Source: an uncultured Eubacteriales bacterium (GTDB lineage Bacteria; Bacillota; Clostridia; Peptostreptococcales; Anaerovoracaceae). From it: a stretch of 56,491 nucleotides of DNA. Location of the stretch: NCBI GenBank assembly GCA_900545135.1, contig UQXL01000016.1:1-56491 (forward strand). Reading direction: 5' to 3'. Shown here piece after piece: positions 32,408-41,829 of this stretch (the first letter of the stretch is position 1; each line of letters opens with the position of its first letter). Made by a program: the position numbers and the translations under genes. The notes under the pieces were generated by a model, which was not told where the DNA came from, did not search any database, and was given only the letters and a program-made list of their open reading frames with translations.

Positions 32408-32705
32408 AATAAATTCCTCCTTGCATATTTAGAAATATTTTGTGTACATATTTTACCACACTTTATTATGCGCAAACCAGCAAAAAAGATAATTATATAG
32501 GACAATTCCGGGAGAATATTTTTAAAGGAGGAAACAGTTGAACAGCAATGAAATTTAATATATAATAAATTAAATAAAGGGAGTATAAAAATTCCTCTAA
32601 AAAACTCAGAATCAACACAAAAGATGGGGCAGGAAGAATGTAAAATAAACTGAGGATGTATTCCGCTCAAGATAAAAAAATAAAAGCGAAAGATTTGGAG
32701 AGCTT
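32408..32705. other. Intergenic region before the lipoprotein gene
   Basis: An AT-rich gap that must hold the promoters of the divergent rubredoxin-like and lipoprotein genes. A TAATATATAATAAAT stretch near 32560-32577 could supply a -10 element. AAAGGAGG (about 32525) is followed by a TTG frame of only six codons. No further gene is seen. Confidence 0.35.
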
Positions 32706-34019
32706 ATGAAGAAAAAAATAACGGCAGTTATCTGTCTGGTGCTTTCGGTCAGCCTGCTTGCCGGATGTACTACTTTCAACAATTTTAAAAATGCGTTCTT
32801 CGGCGCGGACAGCGAGGACGCTGCTCCGTCTGAAAGAACGATAAAAATAGGAGTATTTGAACCGCTGACAGGAGAGAATAAAGAACAGGGGAATCTGGAG
32901 CTCATGGGTATCCAGCTTGCCAACGAGATGTATCCTGAGGTTCTCGGCAAAAAAGTTGAACTCATAGTCGCCGATAATCAGTCCGATATATATGTGGCCG
33001 AGACGGTAGTACAGGAGCTTGTTTCACAGCAGCCTTCAGTTGTTCTCGGAAGCTACGGCGAGACGCTCACGCTTATAGCCGGAGACGCGGTCAAAGCCAA
33101 CAATATACCGGCTATCGCAATTACCAGCACCAATCCGCTGATAACGGTAAACAACCAGTATTATTTCTGCGCTACTTATGCGGAAAGCAAGCAGGGAGAC
33201 GCTTTGGCCAACTTCGTTTACACGGAGCAGAAAAAGACTAAAGCAGCCACTGTCAAGGTGGCGGGGGATGATACAGTTACAGCTAATATCAAAACATTTA
33301 AGGACAGGATGGAAAGCCTTTCGGTGGACGAGAACGCTATAGTAGGAAGCTTTGAGCTGCCGGCAGATTCAAATGACTACAGCGCCGTAATAGAGCAGAT
33401 TGAAAGCTGCGGAGCTGAGGCGGTTTTTCTGGACGTATCTCCGAAGATAGCGATGGGATTCTTTGATCAAGCTGAGAAAGCCAACCTTTCAAGCGTTCTG
33501 TTTGTGGGACCGAAGAGCTGGAACGACGAAAGCTTCCGCTCTTATATCGAGAAAGAGGGGCAGTTCAACATAGGGTATGCCGCCGATTTCAGCACCAATA
33601 CCACTGTGACTGAGATGTCCGAAAAGTTCATCAAAGCTTATAAAGAAAAGTACGGAGAGGATGCTGAACCTGCCCAGAAGACAGCCGTAGCCTTCGACGC
33701 GTATCTCATGGCGATAGCCGCTATAGAGGACGCTTATGATAATACCATGTCATACAGTATGGATGAATACGCTGCTCTGGCGGCTACTGAAGCCGAGGGT
33801 AAAGCCATGAAAGACGAATGGGGCTCGACCAGGGAAACCGGTATTCCTGCAGGTAAAGCCATCAGGGATGCTATAAAGAGAATCGAGGGCTTTAAAGGCG
33901 CTTCCGGAATCATAACTTACGGAGGAACCAACGAGGCCATAAAGACCATAGAAGTCGTCTACCACGCCAAGGGCGTTTTAAAGGACAGCTTTACTGTCGA
34001 AGCGGAAGAGCTTGAATAA
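32706..34019 (+). CDS. ABC transporter substrate-binding lipoprotein (branched-chain amino-acid type)
   Basis: A 437-residue periplasmic-binding-type lipoprotein. The signal peptide ends in the lipobox LAGC with Cys21. The mature protein is of the Leu/Ile/Val-binding type: IKIGVFEPLTGENKEQGNLELMGIQLANE, then SYGETLTLIAGDAVKANNIPAIAITSTNP and FVYTEQKKTK. Bound at the outer membrane face, it would deliver ligand to an ABC permease. No permease or ATPase gene is adjacent, so it is an orphan and its ligand is unknown. TTTGGAGAGC lies before the ATG. Confidence 0.9.
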   Translation: MKKKITAVICLVLSVSLLAGCTTFNNFKNAFFGADSEDAAPSERTIKIGVFEPLTGENKEQGNLELMGIQLANEMYPEVLGKKVELIVADNQSDIYVAETVVQELVSQQPSVVLGSYGETLTLIAGDAVKANNIPAIAITSTNPLITVNNQYYFCATYAESKQGDALANFVYTEQKKTKAATVKVAGDDTVTANIKTFKDRMESLSVDENAIVGSFELPADSNDYSAVIEQIESCGAEAVFLDVSPKIAMGFFDQAEKANLSSVLFVGPKSWNDESFRSYIEKEGQFNIGYAADFSTNTTVTEMSEKFIKAYKEKYGEDAEPAQKTAVAFDAYLMAIAAIEDAYDNTMSYSMDEYAALAATEAEGKAMKDEWGSTRETGIPAGKAIRDAIKRIEGFKGASGIITYGGTNEAIKTIEVVYHAKGVLKDSFTVEAEELE

Positions 34020-34074
34020 AATTTGCATGAATTTAAGTAAAATATAAATGAAAAAACAAAAAGGAGAAAATAAA

Positions 34075-34296
34075 ATGGAAGAAAAGATAAAAGACGCTAT
34101 AGGTCAGATAAGACCTTTCCTTCAGAGAGACGGAGGAGATATCGAATTTGTAGAACTGACTGACGACAACATCGTAAAAGTCAGACTTCAGGGTCACTGT
34201 GCAGGCTGCCCGGGCGCACAGATGACTATCAAGGGAGTAGTCGAGAGAATCATCAGAGAAAGCTACCCTGAAATCAAAGGAGTAGAGGCAGTCTAA
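34075..34296 (+). CDS. NifU-like C-terminal domain protein
   Basis: A 73-residue protein consisting only of the NifU C-terminal (Nfu-type) domain: IRPFLQRDGGDIEFVEL and GHCAGCPGAQMTIKGVVE. The CxxC pair is Cys42 and Cys45. It holds or transfers Fe-S clusters. The start at 34075 is preferred over 34048 because AAAGGAGA lies 9 bp before it. It precedes pepV by 2 bp and is likely cotranscribed with it. Confidence 0.9.
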   Translation: MEEKIKDAIGQIRPFLQRDGGDIEFVELTDDNIVKVRLQGHCAGCPGAQMTIKGVVERIIRESYPEIKGVEAV

Positions 34297-34298
34297 CG

Positions 34299-35735
34299 AT
34301 GGAATACGAAAAATTCCTGGAAAAGAATAAAGAAGATATGATTTTCGCCCTTCAGAAAGTTGTTCGTATAAACAGCGAGGAGGGCGAAAGCTTTACGTGC
34401 GGGGACGGCAGTGTATATCCTTTCGGGCAAGGCGTGCAGGAAGCCCTCGAAACTGTTCTTGAAATGGGAAAAGATATGGGCTTTTCCGTCAAGAATGTAG
34501 ACAACTACGGAGGCCATATCGACTTTGAGGGAAAAAGCGATAAGATCATGGCCATTCTCGGCCATCTGGACGTGGTTCCGGCCGGGTCAGGCTGGTCATT
34601 TGAGCCTTACAGCGGTGAAATCGCAGACGGAAAACTTTACGGCAGGGGAACCACGGACGACAAAGGTCCTGTGATTTCGTGCCTTTATGCGATGAAATCA
34701 CTGAAAGACGCCGGATATCAGCCTCAGGCGACCATAAGGCTCATCCTTGGCCTTGATGAGGAGACCCACTGGAAAGGCATAGAATATTATTTCTCAAAAG
34801 AAAAACTTCCTGACTGGGGATTTACACCGGACGCCGAATTCCCGCTCATCAACGGCGAAAAGGGTATGCTGATATTCAGTTTGGCTAAAAAATTCGCCCA
34901 GACAAGAGGCGAGGGGCTTGAACTGCGTTCGCTGAAAGGCGGAACAGCTCCCAACAGCGTTCCCGACAGCTGCCGCGTGGTAGTCAACAGCCCTAAAACT
35001 GAAAAATATGAAGAGATCAAGGATAAGATAGCCCAGTACAGAGAACGCACCGGTTACAAGATCAATTTCAGGGGAGTGGGAAAATCCCTGGAGATAACGG
35101 CCGCCGGAAAAGCTGCCCACGGGGCTCAGCCAGAAAAAGGCCTCAACGCCGTATCGGTAATGATGGATTTTCTGGGAGAAGTGAATTTCGTCAACGAAGA
35201 CGTCAACGATTTCATCAGCTTTTACAATAAATACATCGGCTTCTGCCTTGACGGCGAAAAGATGGGCATAGATTTGAGCGATGAAAAATCAGGCAAACTT
35301 GTTTTCAATCTGGGAATGGCGGAAATGGACAAAGAAGCAGGGAAGCTGGTAATCAACATCAGATATCCGGTGACCTGTTCAGACGATGACATCTACGGCG
35401 GCATGGAGGAACTGCTGACGAGATATGAAATCGGACTTATCAAGGAAGAACATAAGCTGCCGATTTACGTCGACACGGAAAGCGGCATGGCCAAAACGCT
35501 GCTGGAAATATATCAGAAGCATACAGGGGATTTCGATTCCAAGCCTCAGGTGATAGGCGGAGGTACTTACGCGAGAGCCGCCAAGGGAATAATCGCTTAC
35601 GGAGGACTGTTCCCGGGAGATGAGGACCGTATGCATCAGAAGGATGAATGCATTGAAATAGAACGTCTTTTGCAGATGACAAAAATTTATGCCGAGGCTA
35701 TTTACAAATTGTCGTCGGAAGAATATAATGTTTAA
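34299..35735 (+). CDS. pepV: Dipeptidase PepV-like (M20 family)
   Basis: A 478-residue zinc dipeptidase of the M20A/PepV group. GHLDVVPAGSGW gives the first metal His and Asp region (about residues 88-99). GRGTTDDKGP (about 112-121) gives the bridging Asp. LGLDEETHWKG (about 151-161) gives the catalytic Glu pair. GKAAHGAQPEKG is in the lid domain. IGGGTYARA and MHQKDECIEI supply the last His. It releases amino acids from dipeptides in the cytoplasm. The length is standard for PepV. Confidence 0.92.
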   Translation: MEYEKFLEKNKEDMIFALQKVVRINSEEGESFTCGDGSVYPFGQGVQEALETVLEMGKDMGFSVKNVDNYGGHIDFEGKSDKIMAILGHLDVVPAGSGWSFEPYSGEIADGKLYGRGTTDDKGPVISCLYAMKSLKDAGYQPQATIRLILGLDEETHWKGIEYYFSKEKLPDWGFTPDAEFPLINGEKGMLIFSLAKKFAQTRGEGLELRSLKGGTAPNSVPDSCRVVVNSPKTEKYEEIKDKIAQYRERTGYKINFRGVGKSLEITAAGKAAHGAQPEKGLNAVSVMMDFLGEVNFVNEDVNDFISFYNKYIGFCLDGEKMGIDLSDEKSGKLVFNLGMAEMDKEAGKLVINIRYPVTCSDDDIYGGMEELLTRYEIGLIKEEHKLPIYVDTESGMAKTLLEIYQKHTGDFDSKPQVIGGGTYARAAKGIIAYGGLFPGDEDRMHQKDECIEIERLLQMTKIYAEAIYKLSSEEYNV

Positions 35736-35751
35736 AGTAATTATGTAATCT

Positions 35752-35869
35752 GTTTCAGGGCGGGGTGAAATTCCTCACCGGCGGTATAGTCCGCGAGTCC
35801 GCCGTTAGATAAGGCGGACAGATCAGGTGAAATTCCTGGACCGACGGTATAGTCCGGATGGGAGAAACA
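35752..35869 (+). ncRNA. FMN riboswitch (RFN element)
   Basis: Conserved blocks of the FMN aptamer are all present in order: GGGCGGGGTGAAATTCC, CGGCGGTATAGTCCGCGAG, GATCAGGTGAAATTCCTGG, CCGACGGTATAGTCCGGATG and GGAGAAAC. It controls the riboflavin transporter gene downstream: FMN binding favours the terminator at 35920. Confidence 0.96.
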
Positions 35870-35919
35870 CTAGGATACAACATATGTTGCTTTTGTGTGT
35901 AACGGTTATGTAACTCGTG

Positions 35920-35957
35920 AGCCTTGATATTCGATGCGTATCAAGGCTTTCCTTTAT
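35920..35957 (+). terminator. Riboswitch expression-platform terminator
   Basis: AGCCTTGATA and TATCAAGGCT form a 10-bp stem around a TTCGATGCG loop, followed by TTCCTTTATT. It lies between the FMN aptamer and ribU. Confidence 0.85.
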
Positions 35958-36014
35958 TCCTGACAGATTCCTTTTGACACAGATAAAATTACTTAAAGAA
36001 AAGAGGAATATGTT

Positions 36015-36554
36015 ATGAACAGCAAACAAAACAGTGTGAGACTTGCCAAGATGGCCATGCTCGTAGCCCTTTCGATAGTGCTGGTGATGATAATACACTT
36101 TCCGATATTTCCTGCTGTAGCCTTTCTCGAATACGACCCTGCCGATATTCCGATACTGATCGGAACATTCGCATTCGGCCCGGTGGCAGGAATCGTTCTG
36201 ACAGTGGTCACTTCGCTTATACAGGGATTTACGGTAAGCGTGCAGAGCGGAGTCTACGGAATAATAATGCACATAATCGCCACTACGGCGCTGGTCACTG
36301 TGGCCGGCGTGATCTACAGAAAGCATAAGACTAAAAAGATGGCCGTAATAGGTCTGGCGGCAGGAACTCTGGCGATGGCTGCCGCCATGTTCTTTGCCAA
36401 CATGGTGATAACGCCCAAATTCACAGGCATGCCCCTCGAGGCCATCATGGATCTGATGCCTCTGATCCTGCTTTTCAACATAGTAAAGGCCGGCATAAAC
36501 AGTATAGTAACTTTCATCTTATATAAGAGGATATCTCCGTTCCTGCACAGATAG
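36015..36554 (+). CDS. ribU: Riboflavin ECF transporter S component RibU
   Basis: A 179-residue membrane protein with six predicted helices. The family signature includes VAFLEYDPADIPILIGTFAFG (shown here in part: LEYDPADIP) and LIQGFTV, which form the riboflavin pocket. It works with a shared ECF energy-coupling module encoded elsewhere. Control by the FMN riboswitch directly upstream supports the substrate. AAGAGGAAT precedes the ATG. Confidence 0.95.
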   Translation: MNSKQNSVRLAKMAMLVALSIVLVMIIHFPIFPAVAFLEYDPADIPILIGTFAFGPVAGIVLTVVTSLIQGFTVSVQSGVYGIIMHIIATTALVTVAGVIYRKHKTKKMAVIGLAAGTLAMAAAMFFANMVITPKFTGMPLEAIMDLMPLILLFNIVKAGINSIVTFILYKRISPFLHR

Positions 36555-36675
36555 GAGCTGGCTCTCTTAACAGACAGGTGCCGGATTCCTGTACGGCTGG
36601 GAGCACGGAATCTGCATGCCGTACGGCTATGCGGCGGATATAAATTTTGCGGACGGGCAATTAAATAGAAATAAT

Positions 36676-37104
36676 ATGGATATAAAGCGAATAATTAAAA
36701 TAAAAAATGAAGAAGAGACGAGAAATTTCGGCATAGAGCTGGGCCAAAACGCGCGCCCGGGACAGGTGATTGCTCTGATAGGAGACCTGGGCACAGGCAA
36801 AACCACGCTGACAGGATACATCGCTCAGGGGCTTGGCATCACCGAAAACATCAGCAGCCCGACCTTTACCGTCGTAAAGGAATATGAAAGCGGCAGAATT
36901 CCCCTTTACCATTTTGACGTGTACAGGATAGGAGACGCTGACGAGCTGTTCAATATAGGGGCCTATGAGTACTTCGACGGAGACGGCCTGTGCGTCATAG
37001 AATGGGCCGATTTGATCCTCGATGAGCTGCCGGAAGATACGGATTATATAATGATAGATTACGGCAGCAGCGAGGGAGAAAGGATTTACAGATGTACATT
37101 CTAG
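36676..37104 (+). CDS. tsaE: tRNA t6A biosynthesis ATPase TsaE
   Basis: A 142-residue P-loop ATPase needed, with TsaB, TsaC and TsaD, to make N6-threonylcarbamoyladenosine at A37 of ANN-decoding tRNAs. Walker A is GDLGTGKTTL. SSPTFTVVKEY and LYHFDVYRIGDADELFNIGA are diagnostic. Walker-B-like CVIEWAD follows. The start at 36676 is the best fit to family length; an upstream ATG at 36616 would add 20 residues. Neither has a strong ribosome-binding site. It overlaps tsaB by 13 bp. Confidence 0.93.
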   Translation: MDIKRIIKIKNEEETRNFGIELGQNARPGQVIALIGDLGTGKTTLTGYIAQGLGITENISSPTFTVVKEYESGRIPLYHFDVYRIGDADELFNIGAYEYFDGDGLCVIEWADLILDELPEDTDYIMIDYGSSEGERIYRCTF

Positions 37105-37829
37105 CGATAGAAACTACGGGAAAACTCAGTTCAGCCGCGCTGATAGACGGCAGGGGAGGAGTCGTCGGGCAAAAGATTTCCGCGGATTTCATGAGTCATC
37201 TTAAAAACCTGGTGCCTATGATAAGTGAACTTCTCGATGAGACAGGAATAGAAAAAAATCAGCTCACCCATATAGCCGTCTCCATAGGACCCGGTTCTTT
37301 CACAGGAATAAGGATAGGAGTCTCGACGGCCAGAGCCCTTTGCCAGAGTCTCGGCCTGCCGGCAGCAGCGGTCCCTACCCTGGAAAGCTTTCTCTATAAA
37401 AAAGAAGCGCGGGAGAAAGGCTCTGAGGACGTGGCCTGCGCTGTGATAAACGCCAGACGCGGCCAGGTGTACGGTGTGGTAGAGGGATATATGAAGCCCC
37501 AGCCATGCATGATGGACGACGTGCTTGAAGTAATAAAAAATGAGATTTTCCCCGAGGGGAAAAGAGTGCTGTTCTTCGGAGACGGCATAGACGCTTACGG
37601 CGAAAAAATCAAAGAATCACTCGCAGGAAAAGGCGAATATGTCTTTGCGGACGAATCATGCCGCTATCAGGAGGCCATTTCTGCCGGGCTTTTGGCATAC
37701 GAAAAGATCAGGCGGGGTGAAACGATTGACTACAGCAGCCTTGAGCCTGACTACATGAGGAAAGCCGAGGCGGAGCAGAAGCTTGCGGCAGGAGAACTGC
37801 CTATTTGCAAGGGACCGAAGCAGGAATAA
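37092..37829 (+). CDS. tsaB: tRNA t6A biosynthesis protein TsaB
   Basis: A 245-residue ASKHA-fold protein that partners TsaD. The start ILAIETTGKLSSAALI matches the family. THIAVSIGPGSFTGIRIGVSTARAL is the signature segment. VINARRGQVYGVV follows. It serves as a scaffold for the t6A complex. It sits in the conserved order tsaE-tsaB-rimI-tsaD. Confidence 0.94.
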   Translation: MYILAIETTGKLSSAALIDGRGGVVGQKISADFMSHLKNLVPMISELLDETGIEKNQLTHIAVSIGPGSFTGIRIGVSTARALCQSLGLPAAAVPTLESFLYKKEAREKGSEDVACAVINARRGQVYGVVEGYMKPQPCMMDDVLEVIKNEIFPEGKRVLFFGDGIDAYGEKIKESLAGKGEYVFADESCRYQEAISAGLLAYEKIRRGETIDYSSLEPDYMRKAEAEQKLAAGELPICKGPKQE

Positions 37830-37895
37830 AAGTTCAAGGACATGCGTGCCGGAGTTTTAGATAGCATAAGCAGATTACAAAAGGAGGCGGAAAGG

Positions 37896-38342
37896 TTGGC
37901 TGAGTTGATAGTCAGGAGAGCCGAAGCCCGCGACGCCGAGGCTATAACAGAGCTTGAGAAAGTTTGTTTCAGTCAGCCGTGGTCTTACGAATCGATTTAC
38001 CATGATGTGGCGGAGAACAAGCTTTCCTTTTATCTCGCGGCGGAGACAGAGGGCAAAGTCATAGGATATGCCGGCATCTGGAATATCGCCGGGGAGGGTC
38101 ATATAACCAACGTGGCCGTTTCGCCTGAATACAGGAGAAAAGGCGTGGGAGACGCGCTGATGGAAGTCATGCTCAAAGTCACCGAAGAGTCGGGAGTCCT
38201 CAGTCACACTCTCGAAGTGCGGAAAAGCAACGCAGGCGCTTTGAGGCTTTATGAGAAGCATGGATTTAAGATTGCAGGTGAAAGAAAGGGCTATTACGAA
38301 GACAACGGAGAAGATGCCCTCATAATGTGGAGAAGAAAATAA
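37896..38342 (+). CDS. rimI: Ribosomal-protein-alanine N-acetyltransferase RimI
   Basis: A 148-residue GNAT. VRRAEARDAEAITELEKVCF is followed by SQPWSYESI. ITNVAVSPEYRRKGVGDALM is the acetyl-CoA loop. HTLEVRKSNAGALRLYEKHGFKIAGERKGYY is strongly RimI-like. It acetylates the N-terminal alanine of ribosomal protein S18 in known members. The TTG at 37896 is chosen because AAGGAGG lies 8 bp before it. The upstream ATG at 37842 has no good site and would add 18 residues outside the domain. Confidence 0.9.
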   Translation: MAELIVRRAEARDAEAITELEKVCFSQPWSYESIYHDVAENKLSFYLAAETEGKVIGYAGIWNIAGEGHITNVAVSPEYRRKGVGDALMEVMLKVTEESGVLSHTLEVRKSNAGALRLYEKHGFKIAGERKGYYEDNGEDALIMWRRK

Positions 38343-38343
38343 G

Positions 38344-39363
38344 ATGAAAGACAACAGATTTCTGACCATGGCCTTCGAGTCCAGCTGCGACGAAACGGCG
38401 GTAGCTGTTTTGGCGGACGGCAGAGAGGTCTTGTCAAACGTTATATCATCACAGATAGATATTTTTAAAAATTACGGCGGCGTAGTGCCGGAAATAGCGG
38501 CGCGGCATCACCTTGAAAATGTCAACTACGTCATGGAACAGGCCCTGAATGAAGCCGGGGCGACCCTTAAGGATATAGACCTGATAGGCGTTACCGAGGG
38601 ATCGGGACTTGTAGGAGCTCTGCTAATAGGCGTAGCGACAGCCAAGGCCGTTTCCTTTGCGGCAGGAATACCCATCGTCGGAGTTCATCACATAATGGGC
38701 CACATAGCCGCCAACTATATACAGTTTCCTGAACTTGAACCTCCTTTTACGGCGCTGATTGCCAGCGGAGGCCATACCAATATAGCGGAAGTCACAGGAT
38801 ATAACAGCTGCAGGATACTGGGAAGCACGAGAGACGACGCCATCGGGGAAGCCTATGACAAGGTGGCCAGAGTTCTCGGATTAGGCTATCCTGGAGGACC
38901 CAAGATAGACAAGATTGCTGCGGAGGGAAATCCTGAGGCGATACACTTCAAGCGTGTTTTTCTTGAGAAAGACAGCTATGATTTCAGCTTCAGCGGACTG
39001 AAGACAGCCGTTCTCAATCATATCAACAGCGCGCGGCAGAAAGGCGAGGAAATAAACAGGGCGGACGTGGCGGCCAGCTTTCAGCAGGCAGTGATAGACG
39101 TGGTCTGCCAGAAAGCGGTGGATGCCGCCGTCAAAGGCGGCCACGGCAAGCTGGTTCTGGCCGGAGGAGTGGCTTCCAACTCAAAACTGCGGCAGGAACT
39201 CAAACTGAGATGCGAAAGAGAAAACATCGGACTTTATATACCGCCGGCGTCGCTTTGCACCGACAACGGAGCCATGATAGGCTGCGCGGCATATTACAAA
39301 TATAAAGAAGGCAAGACAGGAGACTGGCATATGGACGCTCACGCCAACCTGCCCTTTGAATAG
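38344..39363 (+). CDS. tsaD: tRNA t6A transferase TsaD
   Basis: A 339-residue catalytic subunit of the t6A complex. The family start is AFESSCDETAVAVLADGREV. The metal-binding HHIMGH is in VGVHHIMGHIAANY (about residues 117-122). LIASGGHTN, LGSTRDDAIGEAYDKVARVLGL and VLAGGVASN are diagnostic, as is PPASLCTDNGAMIG with the last metal Asp. Length is standard. It begins one base after the rimI stop codon and closes the t6A cluster. Confidence 0.96.
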   Translation: MKDNRFLTMAFESSCDETAVAVLADGREVLSNVISSQIDIFKNYGGVVPEIAARHHLENVNYVMEQALNEAGATLKDIDLIGVTEGSGLVGALLIGVATAKAVSFAAGIPIVGVHHIMGHIAANYIQFPELEPPFTALIASGGHTNIAEVTGYNSCRILGSTRDDAIGEAYDKVARVLGLGYPGGPKIDKIAAEGNPEAIHFKRVFLEKDSYDFSFSGLKTAVLNHINSARQKGEEINRADVAASFQQAVIDVVCQKAVDAAVKGGHGKLVLAGGVASNSKLRQELKLRCERENIGLYIPPASLCTDNGAMIGCAAYYKYKEGKTGDWHMDAHANLPFE

Positions 39364-39431
39364 CTGCGGCCCGAGTGCCCCGCGGAGAAATTCAAAGCTC
39401 CTGACATATCGGCCAAACGGAGATAAGAGAC

Positions 39432-41399
39432 ATGATAGTTTTATCAGCCAGTAATTTGACAAAAACATACGGCACGGACGTGATCCTTGAGGGAGTTGAT
39501 TTTCACATCAACGGAGGCGACAGAGTAGGACTCGTGGGCAGAAACGGAGCCGGCAAGACTACGCTTCTCAACATGATAACGGGAGAACTTATTCCCGACG
39601 AGGGACAGATTTTCTTCCCTCAGGATTTGAAGATGGGATACCTCAAGCAGAGAGACAGCTTCAACAGCGAAAACACCGTAATCGAAGAAATAAATAATAT
39701 ATTTGTTCCTCTTAAAGAAATTGAAGCAGAGATAGAGAAAACTGCAGACATGATAGCTAAGAATCCTGATGACACGAAATTGATAGACAAGCTGGACAAG
39801 CTGCATCAGGAATACGACCGCAGGGGAGGATATACTTACAAGTCGGAGATCACAGGCATACTCAATTCGATGGCTTTCGGCGAAGAATTTTTCGATAAGA
39901 AGATAAGCACGCTTTCCGGCGGAGAAAGGACGAGACTGGCGCTGGCGGCGCTGCTGCTGGAAAAACCTGACCTGCTCATACTTGACGAGCCTACAAACCA
40001 TCTTGATATAGGCACGCTCAAATGGCTCGAACAATATCTTTCATCGTACAGAGGAAGCATAATAATCGTTTCCCATGACAGATATTTCCTCGACAGGAGC
40101 GTAAACAGAATATTTGAGATAGAGCATCATAAGCTTAAAGCATACGAGGGAAATTACTCGGCGTTTGCTGAGAAAAAAAGAAAGCTCAGAGACGCGGAAC
40201 TCAGAGCTTACAGCAATCAGCAGCGGGAAATCGCCAGACAGGAAGATATGATCCGCCGCATGAAAGAACGAGGCACTGAAAAGCTGGCCAAAAGAGCCCA
40301 GTCAAGAGAAAAACGGCTCAAAGGCATAGAGAGGATAGACGCTCCGGAAAGACAGGAGGGCAGGATGAAGATAAGCTTCAGCCAGGATTTTCAGTCCGGA
40401 AACGACGTTATTTTCACTGAAAACATATCCAAATCTTTCGGCCACGGCCAGTCGAGGCGCGTCTTGTTTGAAAACGTCAGCATGGATATCAAGAGAGGCG
40501 AAAAAGTCTGTATAGTCGGCCCCAACGGCGCAGGCAAGACGACGCTTTTAAAGATTCTGCTCCAGCAGATAAATCCTGAAAAAGGCAGAGTGAAGATAGG
40601 ACATAACGTGACTTTCGGCTATTACGACCAGGGACAGCAGCTTCTCAATCCGAGGAATACAGTACTTGAAGAGATGAAAGAGACGTACAGGTCTTACACG
40701 GATACTCAGATGAGGTCGATCCTCGGCAGATTTCTCTTCAGAAACGATGACGTTTTCCTGACGGTCGGAGACCTGAGCGGCGGTGAAAAGGCCAGACTTT
40801 CGCTCCTGAAGATGATGCTGGGAGGAGCCAATACGCTGCTCCTTGACGAGCCGACCAACCACATGGATATAGAGTCCAAGGAAGTATTCGAGGAAGCTCT
40901 CGCGGAATTTCCGGGTACAGCTATCATAATTTCCCACGACAGATATTTCCTCCAGAGGATACCAGACCGTATCCTCGAGCTCACTTCAGAGGGGATAACA
41001 GAATTCTTAGGCAAATATGACTATTATGTAGAGAAAAAGTCAGAAATATCCTCAGGTAAAAAATACCTCGCCGAGATGTCATCATCCCGCGAAAGCGGCG
41101 AAGAGAAGAAAGAGAGAGGTCAGGCAAAGGCGCGGGAAGATGAGAAAGAGCTTTCCGCTGAAGAAAGGCGCCGTCTTAACAAGAAGCTGGAGGCGGAGCA
41201 GAGACGGGCAGCGAGGGAAAAACAATCTCTTGAAGCGGATATTTCAAGGTATGAGGAAGAAATCAAGGCTGTCGAAGAGCAGATGTGCGCGGAAGAAAAT
41301 ATCAGCGATTATGAACTGCTGGCCAAGCTGGGCAGACAGCTGGAAGAGCTGAAGGCCGGTTATGAGGAGGCTTTTGAAAAGCTTATTCTAATGGAATAG
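39432..41399 (+). CDS. ABC-F family ATPase
   Basis: A 655-residue protein with two ABC ATPase domains and no membrane segments. Domain 1 has Walker A GRNGAGKTT (about residues 37-45) and signature LSGGERTRLALAALL. Domain 2 has GPNGAGKTT (about 364-372), LSGGEKARLSLLKMM and LLDEPTNHMD. Linker helices rich in Lys and Arg lie between. A basic coiled-coil C-terminus spans about residues 555-650. ABC-F proteins act on the ribosome as translation factors or antibiotic-protection proteins. The C-terminal extension resembles the YdiF/Uup type rather than a known resistance determinant. The position after tsaD is common in Clostridia. Confidence 0.92.
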   Translation: MIVLSASNLTKTYGTDVILEGVDFHINGGDRVGLVGRNGAGKTTLLNMITGELIPDEGQIFFPQDLKMGYLKQRDSFNSENTVIEEINNIFVPLKEIEAEIEKTADMIAKNPDDTKLIDKLDKLHQEYDRRGGYTYKSEITGILNSMAFGEEFFDKKISTLSGGERTRLALAALLLEKPDLLILDEPTNHLDIGTLKWLEQYLSSYRGSIIIVSHDRYFLDRSVNRIFEIEHHKLKAYEGNYSAFAEKKRKLRDAELRAYSNQQREIARQEDMIRRMKERGTEKLAKRAQSREKRLKGIERIDAPERQEGRMKISFSQDFQSGNDVIFTENISKSFGHGQSRRVLFENVSMDIKRGEKVCIVGPNGAGKTTLLKILLQQINPEKGRVKIGHNVTFGYYDQGQQLLNPRNTVLEEMKETYRSYTDTQMRSILGRFLFRNDDVFLTVGDLSGGEKARLSLLKMMLGGANTLLLDEPTNHMDIESKEVFEEALAEFPGTAIIISHDRYFLQRIPDRILELTSEGITEFLGKYDYYVEKKSEISSGKKYLAEMSSSRESGEEKKERGQAKAREDEKELSAEERRRLNKKLEAEQRRAAREKQSLEADISRYEEEIKAVEEQMCAEENISDYELLAKLGRQLEELKAGYEEAFEKLILME

Positions 41400-41441
41400 T
41401 TATTTTTGAAGAAAAAATCACAATTGGCGTGAAATTTGGAC

Positions 41442-41470
41442 TTGAAATAGACATCAAAAGTAATTATAAT
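41442..41470 (+). promoter_or_regulatory. SigA-type promoter of acpP
   Basis: TTGAAA (41442-41447), a 17-bp spacer, and TATAAT (41465-41470), 44 bp before the start codon. Confidence 0.8.
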
Positions 41471-41513
41471 AAGGCGTAGTCTATATTGAGTAGAAAAAAA
41501 TGGAGGCTTAAAA

Positions 41514-41741
41514 ATGATTTTTGATAAAGTTAAAGAGATAATTATAGAACAGCTGCAAGTCGATGAATCAGAGGTTACTTTAGATACAAACCTGATGAAA
41601 GACCTTTCGGCAGATTCACTGGACGCCGTTGAGATCATCATGGCCATCGAAGACGAGTACGGAATCGAAATTCCTGATGAAGAGGCTGAAACATTCCAGA
41701 CGGTAAGAGATCTGGTTAAGTATGTTGAAGACAACAAATAA
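41514..41741 (+). CDS. acpP: Acyl carrier protein
   Basis: A 75-residue four-helix protein. The 4'-phosphopantetheine attachment serine is in the DSLDAVEIIMAIEDEYGIEI motif (about residues 36-55). The protein is strongly acidic, as expected, and carries growing acyl chains in fatty-acid synthesis. A good promoter at 41442 and TGGAGGC site precede it. It is separated from other fatty-acid genes. Confidence 0.95.
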   Translation: MIFDKVKEIIIEQLQVDESEVTLDTNLMKDLSADSLDAVEIIMAIEDEYGIEIPDEEAETFQTVRDLVKYVEDNK

Positions 41742-41765
41742 TAACGTATAGTAAAATCTATACTG

Positions 41766-41788
41766 CCGCCGCAGGCGTTTTGCGGCGG
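41766..41788 (+). terminator. Hairpin after acpP
   Basis: CCGCCGCA and TGCGGCGG form an 8-bp GC-rich stem 25 bp after the acpP stop. There is no long T-tract, so termination would be weak. Confidence 0.5.
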
Positions 41789-41829
41789 TATATCAATTGC
41801 GGAGAAACACTTAGGGGATACGGCAGACT

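Noticed and set aside
35880..35896. ACAACATATGTTG near the FMN riboswitch as another palindrome unit
   Set aside because: The arms face outward with no 40-bp spacing. It is a short chance palindrome in the expression platform.
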